NCBI GenBank assembly: GCA_023415275.1
Contig: JAEZLJ010000065.1
Location: 1-24,947 of the forward strand
Reading direction: 5' to 3'
Length of the DNA: 24,947 bases
Origin: Bacteroidota bacterium
GTDB taxonomy: Bacteria; Bacteroidota; Bacteroidia; Chitinophagales; Chitinophagaceae
In this document: positions 1 to 7,524 of the stretch, piece after piece
Layout: the number at the start of each line of letters is the position of its first letter
How positions within the stretch are numbered: position 1 is the stretch's first letter
Made by a program: the position numbers and the translations under genes
Notes under the pieces: model-generated
What the model saw: the letters and a program-made list of their open reading frames with translations, nothing else
Database searches by the model: none
Told to the model about the DNA's origin: nothing

Positions 1-1276
1 GTGATATACCAGGTAGTATGAGGTCAAATGCATGATCTGTTTGAGGAATGATATGCATGACTACCGGAACCTTGTATTCCAATAACCGCATAAACAGTTT
101 TCGTGTTGACCTTACTGGTGCCATCAGGTCATCCTCATCATGAATGAGCAAGGTAGGAGAGCAGTTTCGGTGAACATGCGTAGTCACAGTATACAAGGCA
201 TAGGCGTTAGGGTTTTGCTCCGGATGTCCTCCCAATAGTGGGGCTAAGGTGCCTACACGTTCAAAGTCTATGTTCATTCCAAGTCGATAATAATCTTTGC
301 CCATTTTCTTGGCGATCCATGAAGGCAGTTTGGTGGGAACACTTTTTTTAACCGTGTTGGATACATCCTTTGTAGTAAGATGCTGGTTGGTATGATAATA
401 CAGCGCTTCCATGTCGTTGGAGCCATAAATAGAGATCACCGCAGCTACGCTAAGGTCTTTGCCTGCCAGGTCAATGGGTGTAAACCGTTGATCGTCGTCG
501 GTATAAGCTGCCAGTAGTGCCAAGTGCCCACCTGCAGATCCTCCGCCAATAATAATCTTTTCAGGATCAACATCATAAGCAGCTGCATTCTCTTTCATCC
601 AGGCTATGGCTCTCTTCACATCAGCTATCATGCCCATCATGTCGGTCTCGGGTGCCAGCCTGTAAGCCACGTCCATGATCGCGTGGCCCTGGGAAGCCAG
701 GTGTCTGAAGAAAGGCCGGGTTTTAAAGTCTTTGTCGAGAAAATAAAAGGCGCTGCCATGAAAGTATATAAAGGCCTGGCCTGAAGGAGCTATACCATTT
801 GCCGGCTGCCAGATGTCGCATAAAAGCTTCCTGTCTGAGCCGGGTATGGTGCCAAAAGCAATGTCCTGTACCAATTGTGGCGCCACTACATGAGGTAACC
901 TAAAAAGAAATGGCTTTGACAGGAAATGAGACTTTACCTGTGGTGGTATTCGTTGTTCCCAATCAGGACCAAAGGCTTGTTCAAAGCTGCCCAATGATAC
1001 GGGGTGGCGGGATACCCTGTAAATATGTATGGCATAAAATAGCACATCATAGATACCTATGCAACTGATAATGACAGATCCTGATACCAGCCCTGCAATT
1101 AAAGTAAGTATTCCTGCCAGCATCAGAAAAGGTGACAATGCTGATGTATATAGTTTAACAAACCAGAGAATGGGCGCAGGCCAGCGCAGGCGCATGAACA
1201 ACACGCTGCTGAGTAATGCCACCACCGAACCAATTACCGCCATGAGAATACTAAATATGGTTATAAGAATTGTCAC
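1..1276 (-). CDS. Membrane-anchored alpha/beta hydrolase (esterase/lipase-like), 3' end outside window
   Basis: About 425 codons are visible and the C-terminus lies beyond the window edge. Counting from the GTG start, hydrophobic segments lie at about residues 1-28 and 48-85, so the enzyme is probably anchored in the inner membrane. The catalytic domain has an HG oxyanion motif at 173-174 (HGSA rather than the usual HGGG), the nucleophile motif GGGSAGG with Ser247, a likely acid Asp380 in LLIHDEDD, and His415 in TDHAFD. This order fits the HSL/BD-FAE-type carboxylesterases. The substrate cannot be read from the sequence. The GTG at 1276 follows an in-frame TGA closely. ATG at 1243 is the alternative start. 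The GTG lies 7 nt after the stop of the upstream DUF998 gene, so the two are probably translationally coupled. The family is fairly sure, the exact start is not. Confidence 0.85.
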   Translation of the reverse strand, partial: MTILITIFSILMAVIGSVVALLSSVLFMRLRWPAPILWFVKLYTSALSPFLMLAGILTLIAGLVSGSVIISCIGIYDVLFYAIHIYRVSRHPVSLGSFEQAFGPDWEQRIPPQVKSHFLSKPFLFRLPHVVAPQLVQDIAFGTIPGSDRKLLCDIWQPANGIAPSGQAFIYFHGSAFYFLDKDFKTRPFFRHLASQGHAIMDVAYRLAPETDMMGMIADVKRAIAWMKENAAAYDVDPEKIIIGGGSAGGHLALLAAYTDDDQRFTPIDLAGKDLSVAAVISIYGSNDMEALYYHTNQHLTTKDVSNTVKKSVPTKLPSWIAKKMGKDYYRLGMNIDFERVGTLAPLLGGHPEQNPNAYALYTVTTHVHRNCSPTLLIHDEDDLMAPVRSTRKLFMRLLEYKVPVVMHIIPQTDHAFDLILPGIS

Positions 1277-1283
1277 AGCTCAT

Positions 1284-2042
1284 TTATACTTTGTGTCTTA
1301 TTTTAGTTTGTTGATGACCGTTACTTTTTTCCTTTCTCTTAGGTGCGGCAACTGTTGATTGAATAATTAAAGGCACCTGCGTGGACCTTCGAAGTAAAAT
1401 GGCGGCCAGTACCATCACCCAAAGCATATACGCGCCTAAGTTAATGCGCTCCCATACGCCGATCATAGGTGTGGGTCCATTGGTGGAAATACCAGGAGAT
1501 TCCAGCCAGGTGAGAATGCCAAATACAATAAACACAGCAATTGTCGCCATAGAATATATGCGGAAAGATCCTTTTAACGCTGCAGCACCCAACCCGATCA
1601 TTGATAGCATTAGCGCCAGGGTAATAAAGCTCATGGCAATGTGCCAGGTATCAGAAAAGTTGCCACCGCCGGCAGCAATGACTACACGTTGGTGCATAGG
1701 TGTCCAGGTAAAACTTAAAAGGCCACTAATGATCATCAATGTTCCGGCCAATCGCAAATAGCGGTTTTGATCGGTACTGCGGTAAATTCCCCAACCAAAG
1801 GCAACTATAAGCAATGAATACAAAATACCGGGCACTACCCATAATACCCGGGTAGGCGCCCCTATGGCCGATAGTTCACTGACAGTTTGGTTAACCACAC
1901 TATATCCCGGATAAAACATAGGGATAAACACATTCATGGCTACGTAAAGCAGCGAAGAGATAATACCGCAGGCAAGCAAAAATTTTTGCCATTGACCAAC
2001 CTTTGGCATAAGGTCCTTTTTGGCAGTATGAACAGGTCTCAT
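1284..2042 (-). CDS. DUF998 family polytopic membrane protein
   Basis: A 252-residue protein with about six hydrophobic segments, matching the general look of the DUF998 family (six-helix integral membrane proteins of unknown role). Near the N-terminus the loop motif SVVNQTVSELSAIGAPTR is typical of the family: a conserved NxxSELxAxGAP-like stretch just after the first helix. The C-terminal tail of about 35 residues is basic and cytoplasmic-looking. I chose the ATG at 2042. The frame stays open to a TTG at 2078, but the extra 12 residues add nothing recognisable. The gene is followed after 7 nt by the alpha/beta hydrolase, so the pair is probably one transcript and may act on the same membrane substrate. 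That functional link is inference. Confidence 0.8.
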   Translation of the reverse strand: MRPVHTAKKDLMPKVGQWQKFLLACGIISSLLYVAMNVFIPMFYPGYSVVNQTVSELSAIGAPTRVLWVVPGILYSLLIVAFGWGIYRSTDQNRYLRLAGTLMIISGLLSFTWTPMHQRVVIAAGGGNFSDTWHIAMSFITLALMLSMIGLGAAALKGSFRIYSMATIAVFIVFGILTWLESPGISTNGPTPMIGVWERINLGAYMLWVMVLAAILLRRSTQVPLIIQSTVAAPKRKEKSNGHQQTKIRHKV

Positions 2043-2162
2043 ATGATAGGTATTTAAGGTAATAGTAAGTTCGGTCAATGCCGGATTTTGAACAATGATG
2101 TAGATATTGCCTGGTAGTGATAGTTATCATGACTATAGTACAGCAGGGCCTGGCAATAGACA

Positions 2163-2197
2163 AAAAAATAAGTCATCCATGGTTGTTACGGATGACT
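2163..2197 (-). terminator. Rho-independent terminator of the VOC gene
   Basis: An 8-bp perfect stem, AGTCATCC (2171-2178) with GGATGACT (2190-2197), encloses an 11-nt loop. Read on the minus strand it is followed by TATTTTTTTG. It lies about 30 nt after the stop of the minus-strand VOC gene. There is no T tract on the plus side, so it works in one direction. Confidence 0.75.
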
Positions 2198-2227
2198 GCA
2201 AAAAATACTTTATATGAGGTATAATGC

Positions 2228-2578
2228 TTATTCCACAAAATGCCAGCAAACACCAGCCAGATCTATTAGGTTCACTTCTTTGCCATAAGGCTGTTGAACG
2301 GGAGGGTTAATGCGGATGCCAAATTTCCCCGCTAATTGTTTGGAATTTACTTCCTCATAAAATTCATTGGCATTGCTGACCTTGACATTGATCATCAGGT
2401 TCTCTGCAAATTCTTTATTTACATAATGCTGCAGGATAAACTTACAGCCATCTCTTTCAAAACCTACATAGTCACCTGCATCCCAGTTGATCTGAAAACC
2501 CAGTTCCTGGAAAAGCTTTTTAGAAGATTCAAAATCTTCCCCGGAGGGAATAAATGGTTCAAGTGACAGTAGTTTCAT
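2228..2578 (-). CDS. VOC-fold (glyoxalase / bleomycin-resistance-like) protein
   Basis: A 116-residue protein with the beta-alpha-beta-beta-beta layout of the vicinal oxygen chelate fold. It begins KLLSLEPFIPSGEDFESS, carries LFQELGF in the first helix, GFERDGCKFILQ on a central strand, and ends in the strand EVNLIDLAGVCWHFVE, where such proteins usually place the terminal metal ligand. The few candidate ligands (His, Glu) are not enough to name an enzyme. Many such small single-domain members are uncharacterised. I start it at the ATG at 2578, which gives the normal family N-terminus. An ATG at 2617 would add 13 residues. The gene stands alone, with a terminator behind it and a divergent outer-membrane gene in front. 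Confidence 0.8.
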   Translation of the reverse strand: MKLLSLEPFIPSGEDFESSKKLFQELGFQINWDAGDYVGFERDGCKFILQHYVNKEFAENLMINVKVSNANEFYEEVNSKQLAGKFGIRINPPVQQPYGKEVNLIDLAGVCWHFVE

Positions 2579-2823
2579 AACAACAATATGAGTAGTAAAG
2601 ATATTGGTTTCTTCCATCCTCGAACATCCTGTATTGTTGCGTTCAAGATTGAGGTTGTTAATGCCTTTAATACCTGAATGAACTTACCTGCCATTCCCTT
2701 TTCAATCCTTTAACAATAGCGCATTTCCTTTAACATAAACTTACCTAAGCACCATTAATCCAATGACCTTCTTTGACATTCTCATATATGGAACGAAAGA
2801 AAAACCACGTTCCCCATCGGCAT

Positions 2824-3489
2824 ATGAAAAAGCAAATTTTACTTTTAGCCTCAGTCATCATCTCCACGCTGGCCATGGCCCAGGACAAACCTCATTTTGG
2901 TGTTCGTGGTGGATTTTCTTCCTCCTCTATGAAGGGAGATGCTGTGAACAGTCTTCAAAACCTTCTTGATTTTACCAATGGTGCCATCACCACCACCAGC
3001 CACAGTGGTTTTTATGGAGGTGGTTATGTCAATATTCCTTTGTCAAAAGAATTATCTGTGGAGCCTGCACTGTATTATACACAGAAAGGATATACCATGC
3101 AGGGACAATTAAATATCAAAGGTGCTGAGTTCTTAGGCATTAATGGAAAAGCGCAGTTGAACTCTCAGTATATAGATGTTCCTGTAGTTTTAAAAGGAAC
3201 CATGGGTGGCTTGCAGATCTTTGCCGGTCCACAGATCTCTTACTTGACTAAGGCAGATCTTCATACCACTGCAGGTGCGCTTGGCTTTAATGTAGTGAAC
3301 AGTCATTCGGATGCCACTGCACAATTTAATAAGTGGGATATGGCGTTGACAGGTGGTATTGGATACCAGTTCTCAAACGGCTTAAATATAACTGCCGCTT
3401 ACGATCATGGATTATCTAAAGTAGATGCCAATCAAAATTTGAACTCTTACAACCGTTCTTATAAAGTAGGCCTGGGTTTTAATTTCTAA
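2824..3489 (+). CDS. PorT-family outer-membrane beta-barrel protein
   Basis: A 221-residue secreted protein. It opens with a Sec signal peptide (two Lys, a hydrophobic core, LAMA-Q cleavage around residues 19-20). The mature part starts with HFGVRGGFSSS, the first strand typical of the Bacteroidota outer-membrane-beta-barrel (PorT-like) family. Alternating polar/aromatic strands follow, such as LSVEPALYYTQKGYT and NGLNITAAYDHGLSKV. It ends with KVGLGFNF, a terminal aromatic of the kind needed for barrel insertion. Ligand and role are unknown, and family members often sit beside unrelated genes. I use the ATG at 2824 because the signal peptide begins there. The open frame upstream is basic and lacks a secretion signal. 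A strong terminator follows. Confidence 0.9.
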   Translation: MKKQILLLASVIISTLAMAQDKPHFGVRGGFSSSSMKGDAVNSLQNLLDFTNGAITTTSHSGFYGGGYVNIPLSKELSVEPALYYTQKGYTMQGQLNIKGAEFLGINGKAQLNSQYIDVPVVLKGTMGGLQIFAGPQISYLTKADLHTTAGALGFNVVNSHSDATAQFNKWDMALTGGIGYQFSNGLNITAAYDHGLSKVDANQNLNSYNRSYKVGLGFNF

Positions 3490-3508
3490 ACCTTTAACAT
3501 AAAAAAGC

Positions 3509-3541
3509 AAAAGCCGCTCCAGGAATGAAGCGGCTTTTTTT
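3509..3541 (+). terminator. Strong, probably bidirectional, rho-independent terminator
   Basis: A 10-bp perfect stem, AAAAGCCGCT (3509-3518) with AGCGGCTTTT (3529-3538), has a 10-nt loop and a run of seven T on the plus side. On the minus strand the stem runs into TTTTGCTTTTTT. It therefore can end both the barrel gene (stop at 3489) and the convergent YhbP-like gene (ending at 3570). Confidence 0.9.
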
Positions 3542-3569
3542 ACACTTAAATACACATGAAAAAAACTCG

Positions 3570-4019
3570 TTAGTATATAGATGGAAGGAAGGTCTTCTTC
3601 AGCGTCAGGGGTTCTTCCCTGCTCCACGTGAGCTTCTTTCCAAAACCGGCTTTATTGTTGGTCATCTTTACCGTATCCAGGCACACGGTCCATACATCTC
3701 CCGGCATTGCCATAGCCATTGGGAATTTTTTATGATAGAATGAGCTTCCCTGGCTCATGGTAGCGATATGCCCTGTAAATTGTATTCCCTGAATAGACAG
3801 CACATTCAATTTATCTGGCAACACAGAACCAGCCACATTCCCGTTTTTCAACAGCAGTCCTGCATGTTTTGAAGAGGCAGATGATTTGAAATAAATACAA
3901 TCATTTTCTGCATCAAAAGCGTAAAAGCAGGTAAAGCAGTAAGGCAAACCTTCTTCATCAATACAGGTAAAAGATGCCACCGTCTGCCTTTGCATAAACC
4001 GGATAATCACAGGATCCAT
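3570..4019 (-). CDS. YhbP-like (UPF0306) pyridoxamine 5'-phosphate oxidase-fold protein
   Basis: A 149-residue split-barrel protein of the kind that binds flavin nucleotides. Features recalled from E. coli YhbP/UPF0306 occur in order: FYAFDAENDCIYF, SKHAGLL, NVAGSVLPD, IQGIQFTGHI, KKFPMAM, VWTVCLDTVKMTNN, and the diagnostic GFGKKLTW near the C-terminus. YhbP itself has no established reaction. It may be a flavin-binding or haem-handling protein, so I do not name a reaction. The start is the ATG at 4019. A TTG at 4040 would add seven residues. It lies upstream of a shared terminator. A 14-bp palindrome at 4067-4080, some 48 bp before the start, is a possible operator. Confidence 0.85.
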   Translation of the reverse strand: MDPVIIRFMQRQTVASFTCIDEEGLPYCFTCFYAFDAENDCIYFKSSASSKHAGLLLKNGNVAGSVLPDKLNVLSIQGIQFTGHIATMSQGSSFYHKKFPMAMAMPGDVWTVCLDTVKMTNNKAGFGKKLTWSREEPLTLKKTFLPSIY

Positions 4020-4066
4020 AGTAAAGGAATTAGGGCGCAAGTAAGTCTATGAAAAACCCCAGGCAT

Positions 4067-4080
4067 ATGATATATATCAT
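4067..4080. promoter_or_regulatory. 14-bp perfect palindrome ATGATATATATCAT
   Basis: A perfect palindrome in the short gap between the stop of the GH172-like gene and the start of the YhbP-like gene (both minus strand). The position, about 48 bp before the YhbP-like start, fits an operator. Its AT-rich core also makes it a plausible chance sequence. No T tract follows, so it is not a terminator. Confidence 0.25.
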
Positions 4081-4106
4081 TAGTTGAGTTGATTTTCATT
4101 CGTCAT

Positions 4107-5273
4107 TTACCATTTCGGAATTTCCAGGTCATCCTTGGAAGGCAGCTTTGGAAAATGGGCGTGTGGTTCACGTTGATACCAGAATGAAACGGAAGAAATA
4201 TCTGATTTCTGTGGGTAATAGCGCCAGTCATGTCTCCAGCCCAGGTCCTGGATGGTCACCTTCAGGTCCTTATCAAACCGGATAGGATCCATGATGTGCC
4301 AGCGATACATGCCAAAGCCTTGTTGCGACAGGTACAATCCATCAGGTTTGATCACCTGGTGTAAGCCCGCATATGCTGTGGAGAAAGGTTCATATTGGTG
4401 TGTCTTTGAATTCTCAAAGTTGTACGAGCCACAGAAATAATCTTCTGTACCCGTACCATTGATGGTGGGGAAGTCCGAATCTCCGTCCATATAAAATTTA
4501 ATTTCTCCTTCGCCCCACCAGGCATTGTTATTTACATTCCAGGCGATATACGTACCCACATATTGTCCCTTTCCCTTAATGCCATCTACCAGAGTATGCA
4601 GGGAACCTGTAGTGGGATTGGATCTTCTGAACTGGGCATGCAGGTAGGCTTCATCATCACCTACCTGGGTTAAAGTATAATCTACCTGGTAATACAAACG
4701 CATGGGCGCATTATCTATATTTTCCATGGTAATGCGGCACTTCTTACGAAAAGGCATCTTCCAGTAACAATTGAAAGCGCTTCCCGGGTTGACGGTCACC
4801 GCCAAAGAGTTCAATGGAGCATATTGATTAAGTCCCATGCCAAAGAAATCACCAACGGGTACTTCTATGGAAGGCTCTTTTTCATCATCCCAGTAAAAGC
4901 GTAGAATGGAGAATCGCCAGTTTCCGGTGGGTGTCATCCAAATGTGCTGTATGGCACCAGGACCTTCTATCTCCGCAATGGTCATGGTTTCCTTACCCAC
5001 AATCTCGATAAAGGGATTTACTTTCCAGCCTTTTCCTAAATCTTTGGCAGCATGTGCAGAGTTGGCCACATTTCTTTTGCCACTATCCAGCTTTGGGTCG
5101 GCCATGCCACCACGCCCTTTAGCACCTGTATAGTTCTCAGGTGAGATGGACCTGGTCCTGGCATCACTAAGCCTCGACAAATTACCCATGTTCATATCAA
5201 GACCATTGAAGCCCTGCTGGCAATAAGCTGACACGGAGAGTAACAGGACTAATAAGCTAACAGAAAATTTCAT
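4107..5273 (-). CDS. Secreted DUF2961 / GH172 family glycoside hydrolase
   Basis: 388 residues with a signal peptide (hydrophobic core about 4-16, cleavage near the AYC-QQ at 16-20). The domain is DUF2961, now glycoside hydrolase family 172, founded on an enzyme acting on difructose anhydride/alpha-fructofuranosides. Seen motifs: GPGAIQHIWMTP (104-115), FYWDDEKEPSIEVPVGDFFG (126-145), NCYWKMPF (168-175), WWGEGEIKFYMDGD (252-265) and GTGTEDYFCGSYNF (273-286). From the family's active site, the likely carboxylates are Glu255 (or Glu257) and Glu277. The length fits the family. No SusC/SusD pair or other glycosidase is beside it, so the substrate cannot be inferred from context. I place it in the periplasm or at the outer surface by its signal peptide. 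Confidence 0.88.
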   Translation of the reverse strand: MKFSVSLLVLLLSVSAYCQQGFNGLDMNMGNLSRLSDARTRSISPENYTGAKGRGGMADPKLDSGKRNVANSAHAAKDLGKGWKVNPFIEIVGKETMTIAEIEGPGAIQHIWMTPTGNWRFSILRFYWDDEKEPSIEVPVGDFFGMGLNQYAPLNSLAVTVNPGSAFNCYWKMPFRKKCRITMENIDNAPMRLYYQVDYTLTQVGDDEAYLHAQFRRSNPTTGSLHTLVDGIKGKGQYVGTYIAWNVNNNAWWGEGEIKFYMDGDSDFPTINGTGTEDYFCGSYNFENSKTHQYEPFSTAYAGLHQVIKPDGLYLSQQGFGMYRWHIMDPIRFDKDLKVTIQDLGWRHDWRYYPQKSDISSVSFWYQREPHAHFPKLPSKDDLEIPKW

Positions 5274-5449
5274 TGAAAGATGTTTAGTGTATGAAAGGAT
5301 GTTGTTGATGTGTAAATCTAATGAATCATGCCAAGTGAAAAGCTTCTATCCCTTCGTTGCATTTTATGAATGATCATGCGTAAGGCTATTAAGGCAATGA
5401 ATGAATTAAGGATGCTGACACAGGTTTTTTACATACTCACATGGTTCCT

Positions 5450-5482
5450 TATGCGCACAGGTAAACGCTTTGGCTAAATTTG
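5450..5482 (+). promoter_or_regulatory. Possible Bacteroidota promoter of pncB
   Basis: TAAATTTG at 5475-5482 matches the TAnnTTTG -7 consensus exactly. A degenerate -33 element, TATG at 5450-5453, sits 21 nt upstream. The ATG of pncB (5507) lies 24 nt after the -7 box, giving a short leader. Confidence 0.45.
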
Positions 5483-5506
5483 TATGATACTTGCATAAAT
5501 ATTGCC

Positions 5507-6685
5507 ATGGTTACATTACCCTCCATACTGGACAATGATTTTTATAAGTTCACCATGCAGCAATGTGTGGTGAAATTATTTCCAAAGGCCCGGGCACGTT
5601 ATCGTTTCATCAACCGTGGTCATCATGCATTTCCTGGTGGTTTTGCAGAGGCATTGCAGGCCTCCGTAAATTCTTTAGCTGGACTGTGCCTGGGTAAAGA
5701 GGAGAAAACATGGCTGGCCAACACCTGTCCCTACCTGGATCCTGTGTACCTTGACTTCCTGCAAGGCTATCGGTATGACCCTTCGGAGGTGACTATACAG
5801 CAAAACGGCCAGGACCTGGAGGTTTTAGTGGAAGGCTATTGGTACCGAACCATTCTTTGGGAAGTGCCCTTGCTTTGCCTGATTTCTGAAAATTTTTACC
5901 GCCTTCAAAACAGCCAGAGGGAACAGGATGAAACAGTAGCGGAGAAGACGAAGAACAAAATACAGGCGTATGATCTGCTCAACGTGACCATTGCAGAATT
6001 TGGCACCAGGCGCCGTCACTCTTTTGAAGTGCAGGACCTGGTAGTGAAAACGCTCAAACAATGGGGTAAGAACTTTGTAGGCACCAGCAATGTGCACCTC
6101 GCAAGAATCCATGGCACCAAACCTATCGGCACTCATGCACATGAATGGTTCATGTTTCATGCAGCTAAATATGGATTTAAGATGGCCAATACCCTGGCCC
6201 TGGAAAACTGGATAAACATCTACAGGGGTGACCTGGGTATTGCTTTGTCTGACACTTTTACTACCGATGAATTCTTTGAGGTATTTGACAGGAAGTTTTC
6301 GAAGCTCTTTGATGGTGTCCGTCATGACAGCGGCGACCCACTGATATTTGCTGAAAAAACGTATTTGCATTACCGTTCCCTTGGCATTGATCCACTTACT
6401 AAGACCATTATATTTTCTGACTCTCTGAATTATAGAAAGGTAGAGCTGATAGCCAATTATTGCAAGGGTAAAATTGGTGTCTCTTTTGGCATTGGCACTA
6501 ACTTCTCCAATGATGTAGGCCTTCCACCCATGAATATAGTAATGAAAATGACCGAAGCCATGCCGGAGAATGAGACCTGGACCCCGGTGGTAAAGCTATC
6601 TGACGAACCGGCTAAATACACCGGCGAACCGGAAGCCATTGAACTGGCCAAAAAGGTTTTGAAAATAGGAGTTCCCGGACATTAG
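5507..6685 (+). CDS. pncB: Nicotinate phosphoribosyltransferase
   Basis: 392 residues, the usual length for bacterial PncB. It joins nicotinate and PRPP to nicotinate mononucleotide with ATP hydrolysis, the first step of the Preiss-Handler NAD salvage route in the cytoplasm. Seen: N-terminal ILDNDFYKFTMQQ (7-19), the FINRG strand, EFGTRRRHSFEVQ (164-176), GTSNVHLA (192-199), THAHEW with histidines 210 and 212 in the region that holds the phosphorylated histidine of the family, and VRHDSGDP (271-278) in the phosphate-binding site. The ATG at 5507 gives the family N-terminus. A start at 5480 would overlap the -7 promoter box. It is monocistronic and convergent with rnhB. Confidence 0.95.
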   Translation: MVTLPSILDNDFYKFTMQQCVVKLFPKARARYRFINRGHHAFPGGFAEALQASVNSLAGLCLGKEEKTWLANTCPYLDPVYLDFLQGYRYDPSEVTIQQNGQDLEVLVEGYWYRTILWEVPLLCLISENFYRLQNSQREQDETVAEKTKNKIQAYDLLNVTIAEFGTRRRHSFEVQDLVVKTLKQWGKNFVGTSNVHLARIHGTKPIGTHAHEWFMFHAAKYGFKMANTLALENWINIYRGDLGIALSDTFTTDEFFEVFDRKFSKLFDGVRHDSGDPLIFAEKTYLHYRSLGIDPLTKTIIFSDSLNYRKVELIANYCKGKIGVSFGIGTNFSNDVGLPPMNIVMKMTEAMPENETWTPVVKLSDEPAKYTGEPEAIELAKKVLKIGVPGH

Positions 6686-6730
6686 ATAGGGGAAGATGAG
6701 TTGATAAAGGACTTCGGATAAGCCCACACT

Positions 6731-6754
6731 TGTTAACCAGTCAACCTGTCAACT
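6731..6754 (-). repeat. 8-bp tandem repeat, three RGTTRACW units
   Basis: Read on the minus strand this is AGTTGACA, GGTTGACT, GGTTAACA in direct succession. It fills part of the 99-bp gap between the convergent pncB and rnhB genes. The same unit recurs on the plus strand at 14241-14273, so it appears to be a small dispersed intergenic repeat family. Confidence 0.55.
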
Positions 6755-6784
6755 ATTTCTTTAATTCCATTACTTCTTGCAGGA

Positions 6785-7402
6785 TTATACACTCAGCGTT
6801 ACGTTATCATTTTCTTTCTCCACCGTATAATCCAGTCGGAAGGTTTGCCTGTGATACCGGCAAGGGCCATATTGGTCTAAGGCAGCCTGGTGTTCTTTAG
6901 TAGCATAGCCCTTGTTCTGGGCCCAGTTGTATTTAGGGAACTTCTTATGCAATGTCTTCATATAATCATCCCGGTAGGTTTTGGCCAGGATGCTGGCCGC
7001 TGCGATGGATGCATATAGTTCATCACCCTGGATGATGCATTGATGAGGGATCTTTTTATAAGGCGTAAAGCGGTTGCCGTCAATCAAAAGCAATTGGGGT
7101 TGAATGCTCAATTGCTTTACTGCCAGGTGCATGCTTTTAAAGGAAGCTTTCAGGATGTTCAATTTATCTATTTGCTTATTGCAAAGGTCAGCCACTGCCC
7201 AGGCCACTGCATGCTCCTGGATATAAGGCCTGAGCTCGTAACGCTCTTCCTCGGTCAATTGCTTGGAATCATTCAGCAAAGGATGGTAAAAATCCCTGGG
7301 CAGGATCACGGCTGCTGCATATACAGGACCAGCCAGGCATCCCCTCCCTGCTTCATCACATCCAGCCTCCAACAATTCTTCCTGGTAATACGCCTGCAAC
7401 AA
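6785..7402 (-). CDS. rnhB: Ribonuclease HII
   Basis: A 205-residue cytoplasmic enzyme that cuts RNA in RNA-DNA hybrids and nicks at single ribonucleotides in DNA. The four acidic metal ligands are in place: Asp16 and Glu17 in GCDEAGRG, Asp108 in LLIDGNRF, and Asp127 in IIQGDELYASIAAASILAKT, the type-II signature. GPVYAAAVIL (25-34) and NDSKQLTEEER (44-54) are also typical. No ATG exists in frame between the upstream stop and DEAGRG, so translation must begin at a non-ATG codon. TTG at 7402 or the adjacent TTG at 7399 fits best. A -7 box lies just in front. The gene is divergent from the cytochrome gene. Confidence 0.95.
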   Translation of the reverse strand: MLQAYYQEELLEAGCDEAGRGCLAGPVYAAAVILPRDFYHPLLNDSKQLTEEERYELRPYIQEHAVAWAVADLCNKQIDKLNILKASFKSMHLAVKQLSIQPQLLLIDGNRFTPYKKIPHQCIIQGDELYASIAAASILAKTYRDDYMKTLHKKFPKYNWAQNKGYATKEHQAALDQYGPCRYHRQTFRLDYTVEKENDNVTLSV

Positions 7403-7418
7403 TTGATTCAGTTTGGTT

Positions 7419-7426
7419 CAAAAATA
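7419..7426 (-). promoter_or_regulatory. Probable -7 box of the rnhB promoter
   Basis: On the minus strand TATTTTTG matches TAnnTTTG exactly and ends 17 nt before the TTG start of rnhB. I could not find a well-spaced -33 TTTG, so the call rests on the -7 box and its position. Confidence 0.4.
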
Positions 7427-7524
7427 ACAGACAATTCAATACAATGAACTGATACCTAATATTTTGTTTTGGCTTGTAAGCCAGGGCAGCGCTGGATTTC
7501 GTAAATTTAAACACCAGGCAGCTT

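Noticed and set aside
524..784. Plus-strand frame within the hydrolase gene
   Set aside because: It is antisense to the intact hydrolase reading frame with its catalytic motifs.
1900..2163. 87-codon minus-strand frame in front of the DUF998 gene
   Set aside because: It overlaps the DUF998 gene in another frame and the sequence looks random.
5825..6370. 181-codon open frame antisense to pncB
   Set aside because: It lies wholly inside the well-supported pncB and has no recognisable domain.
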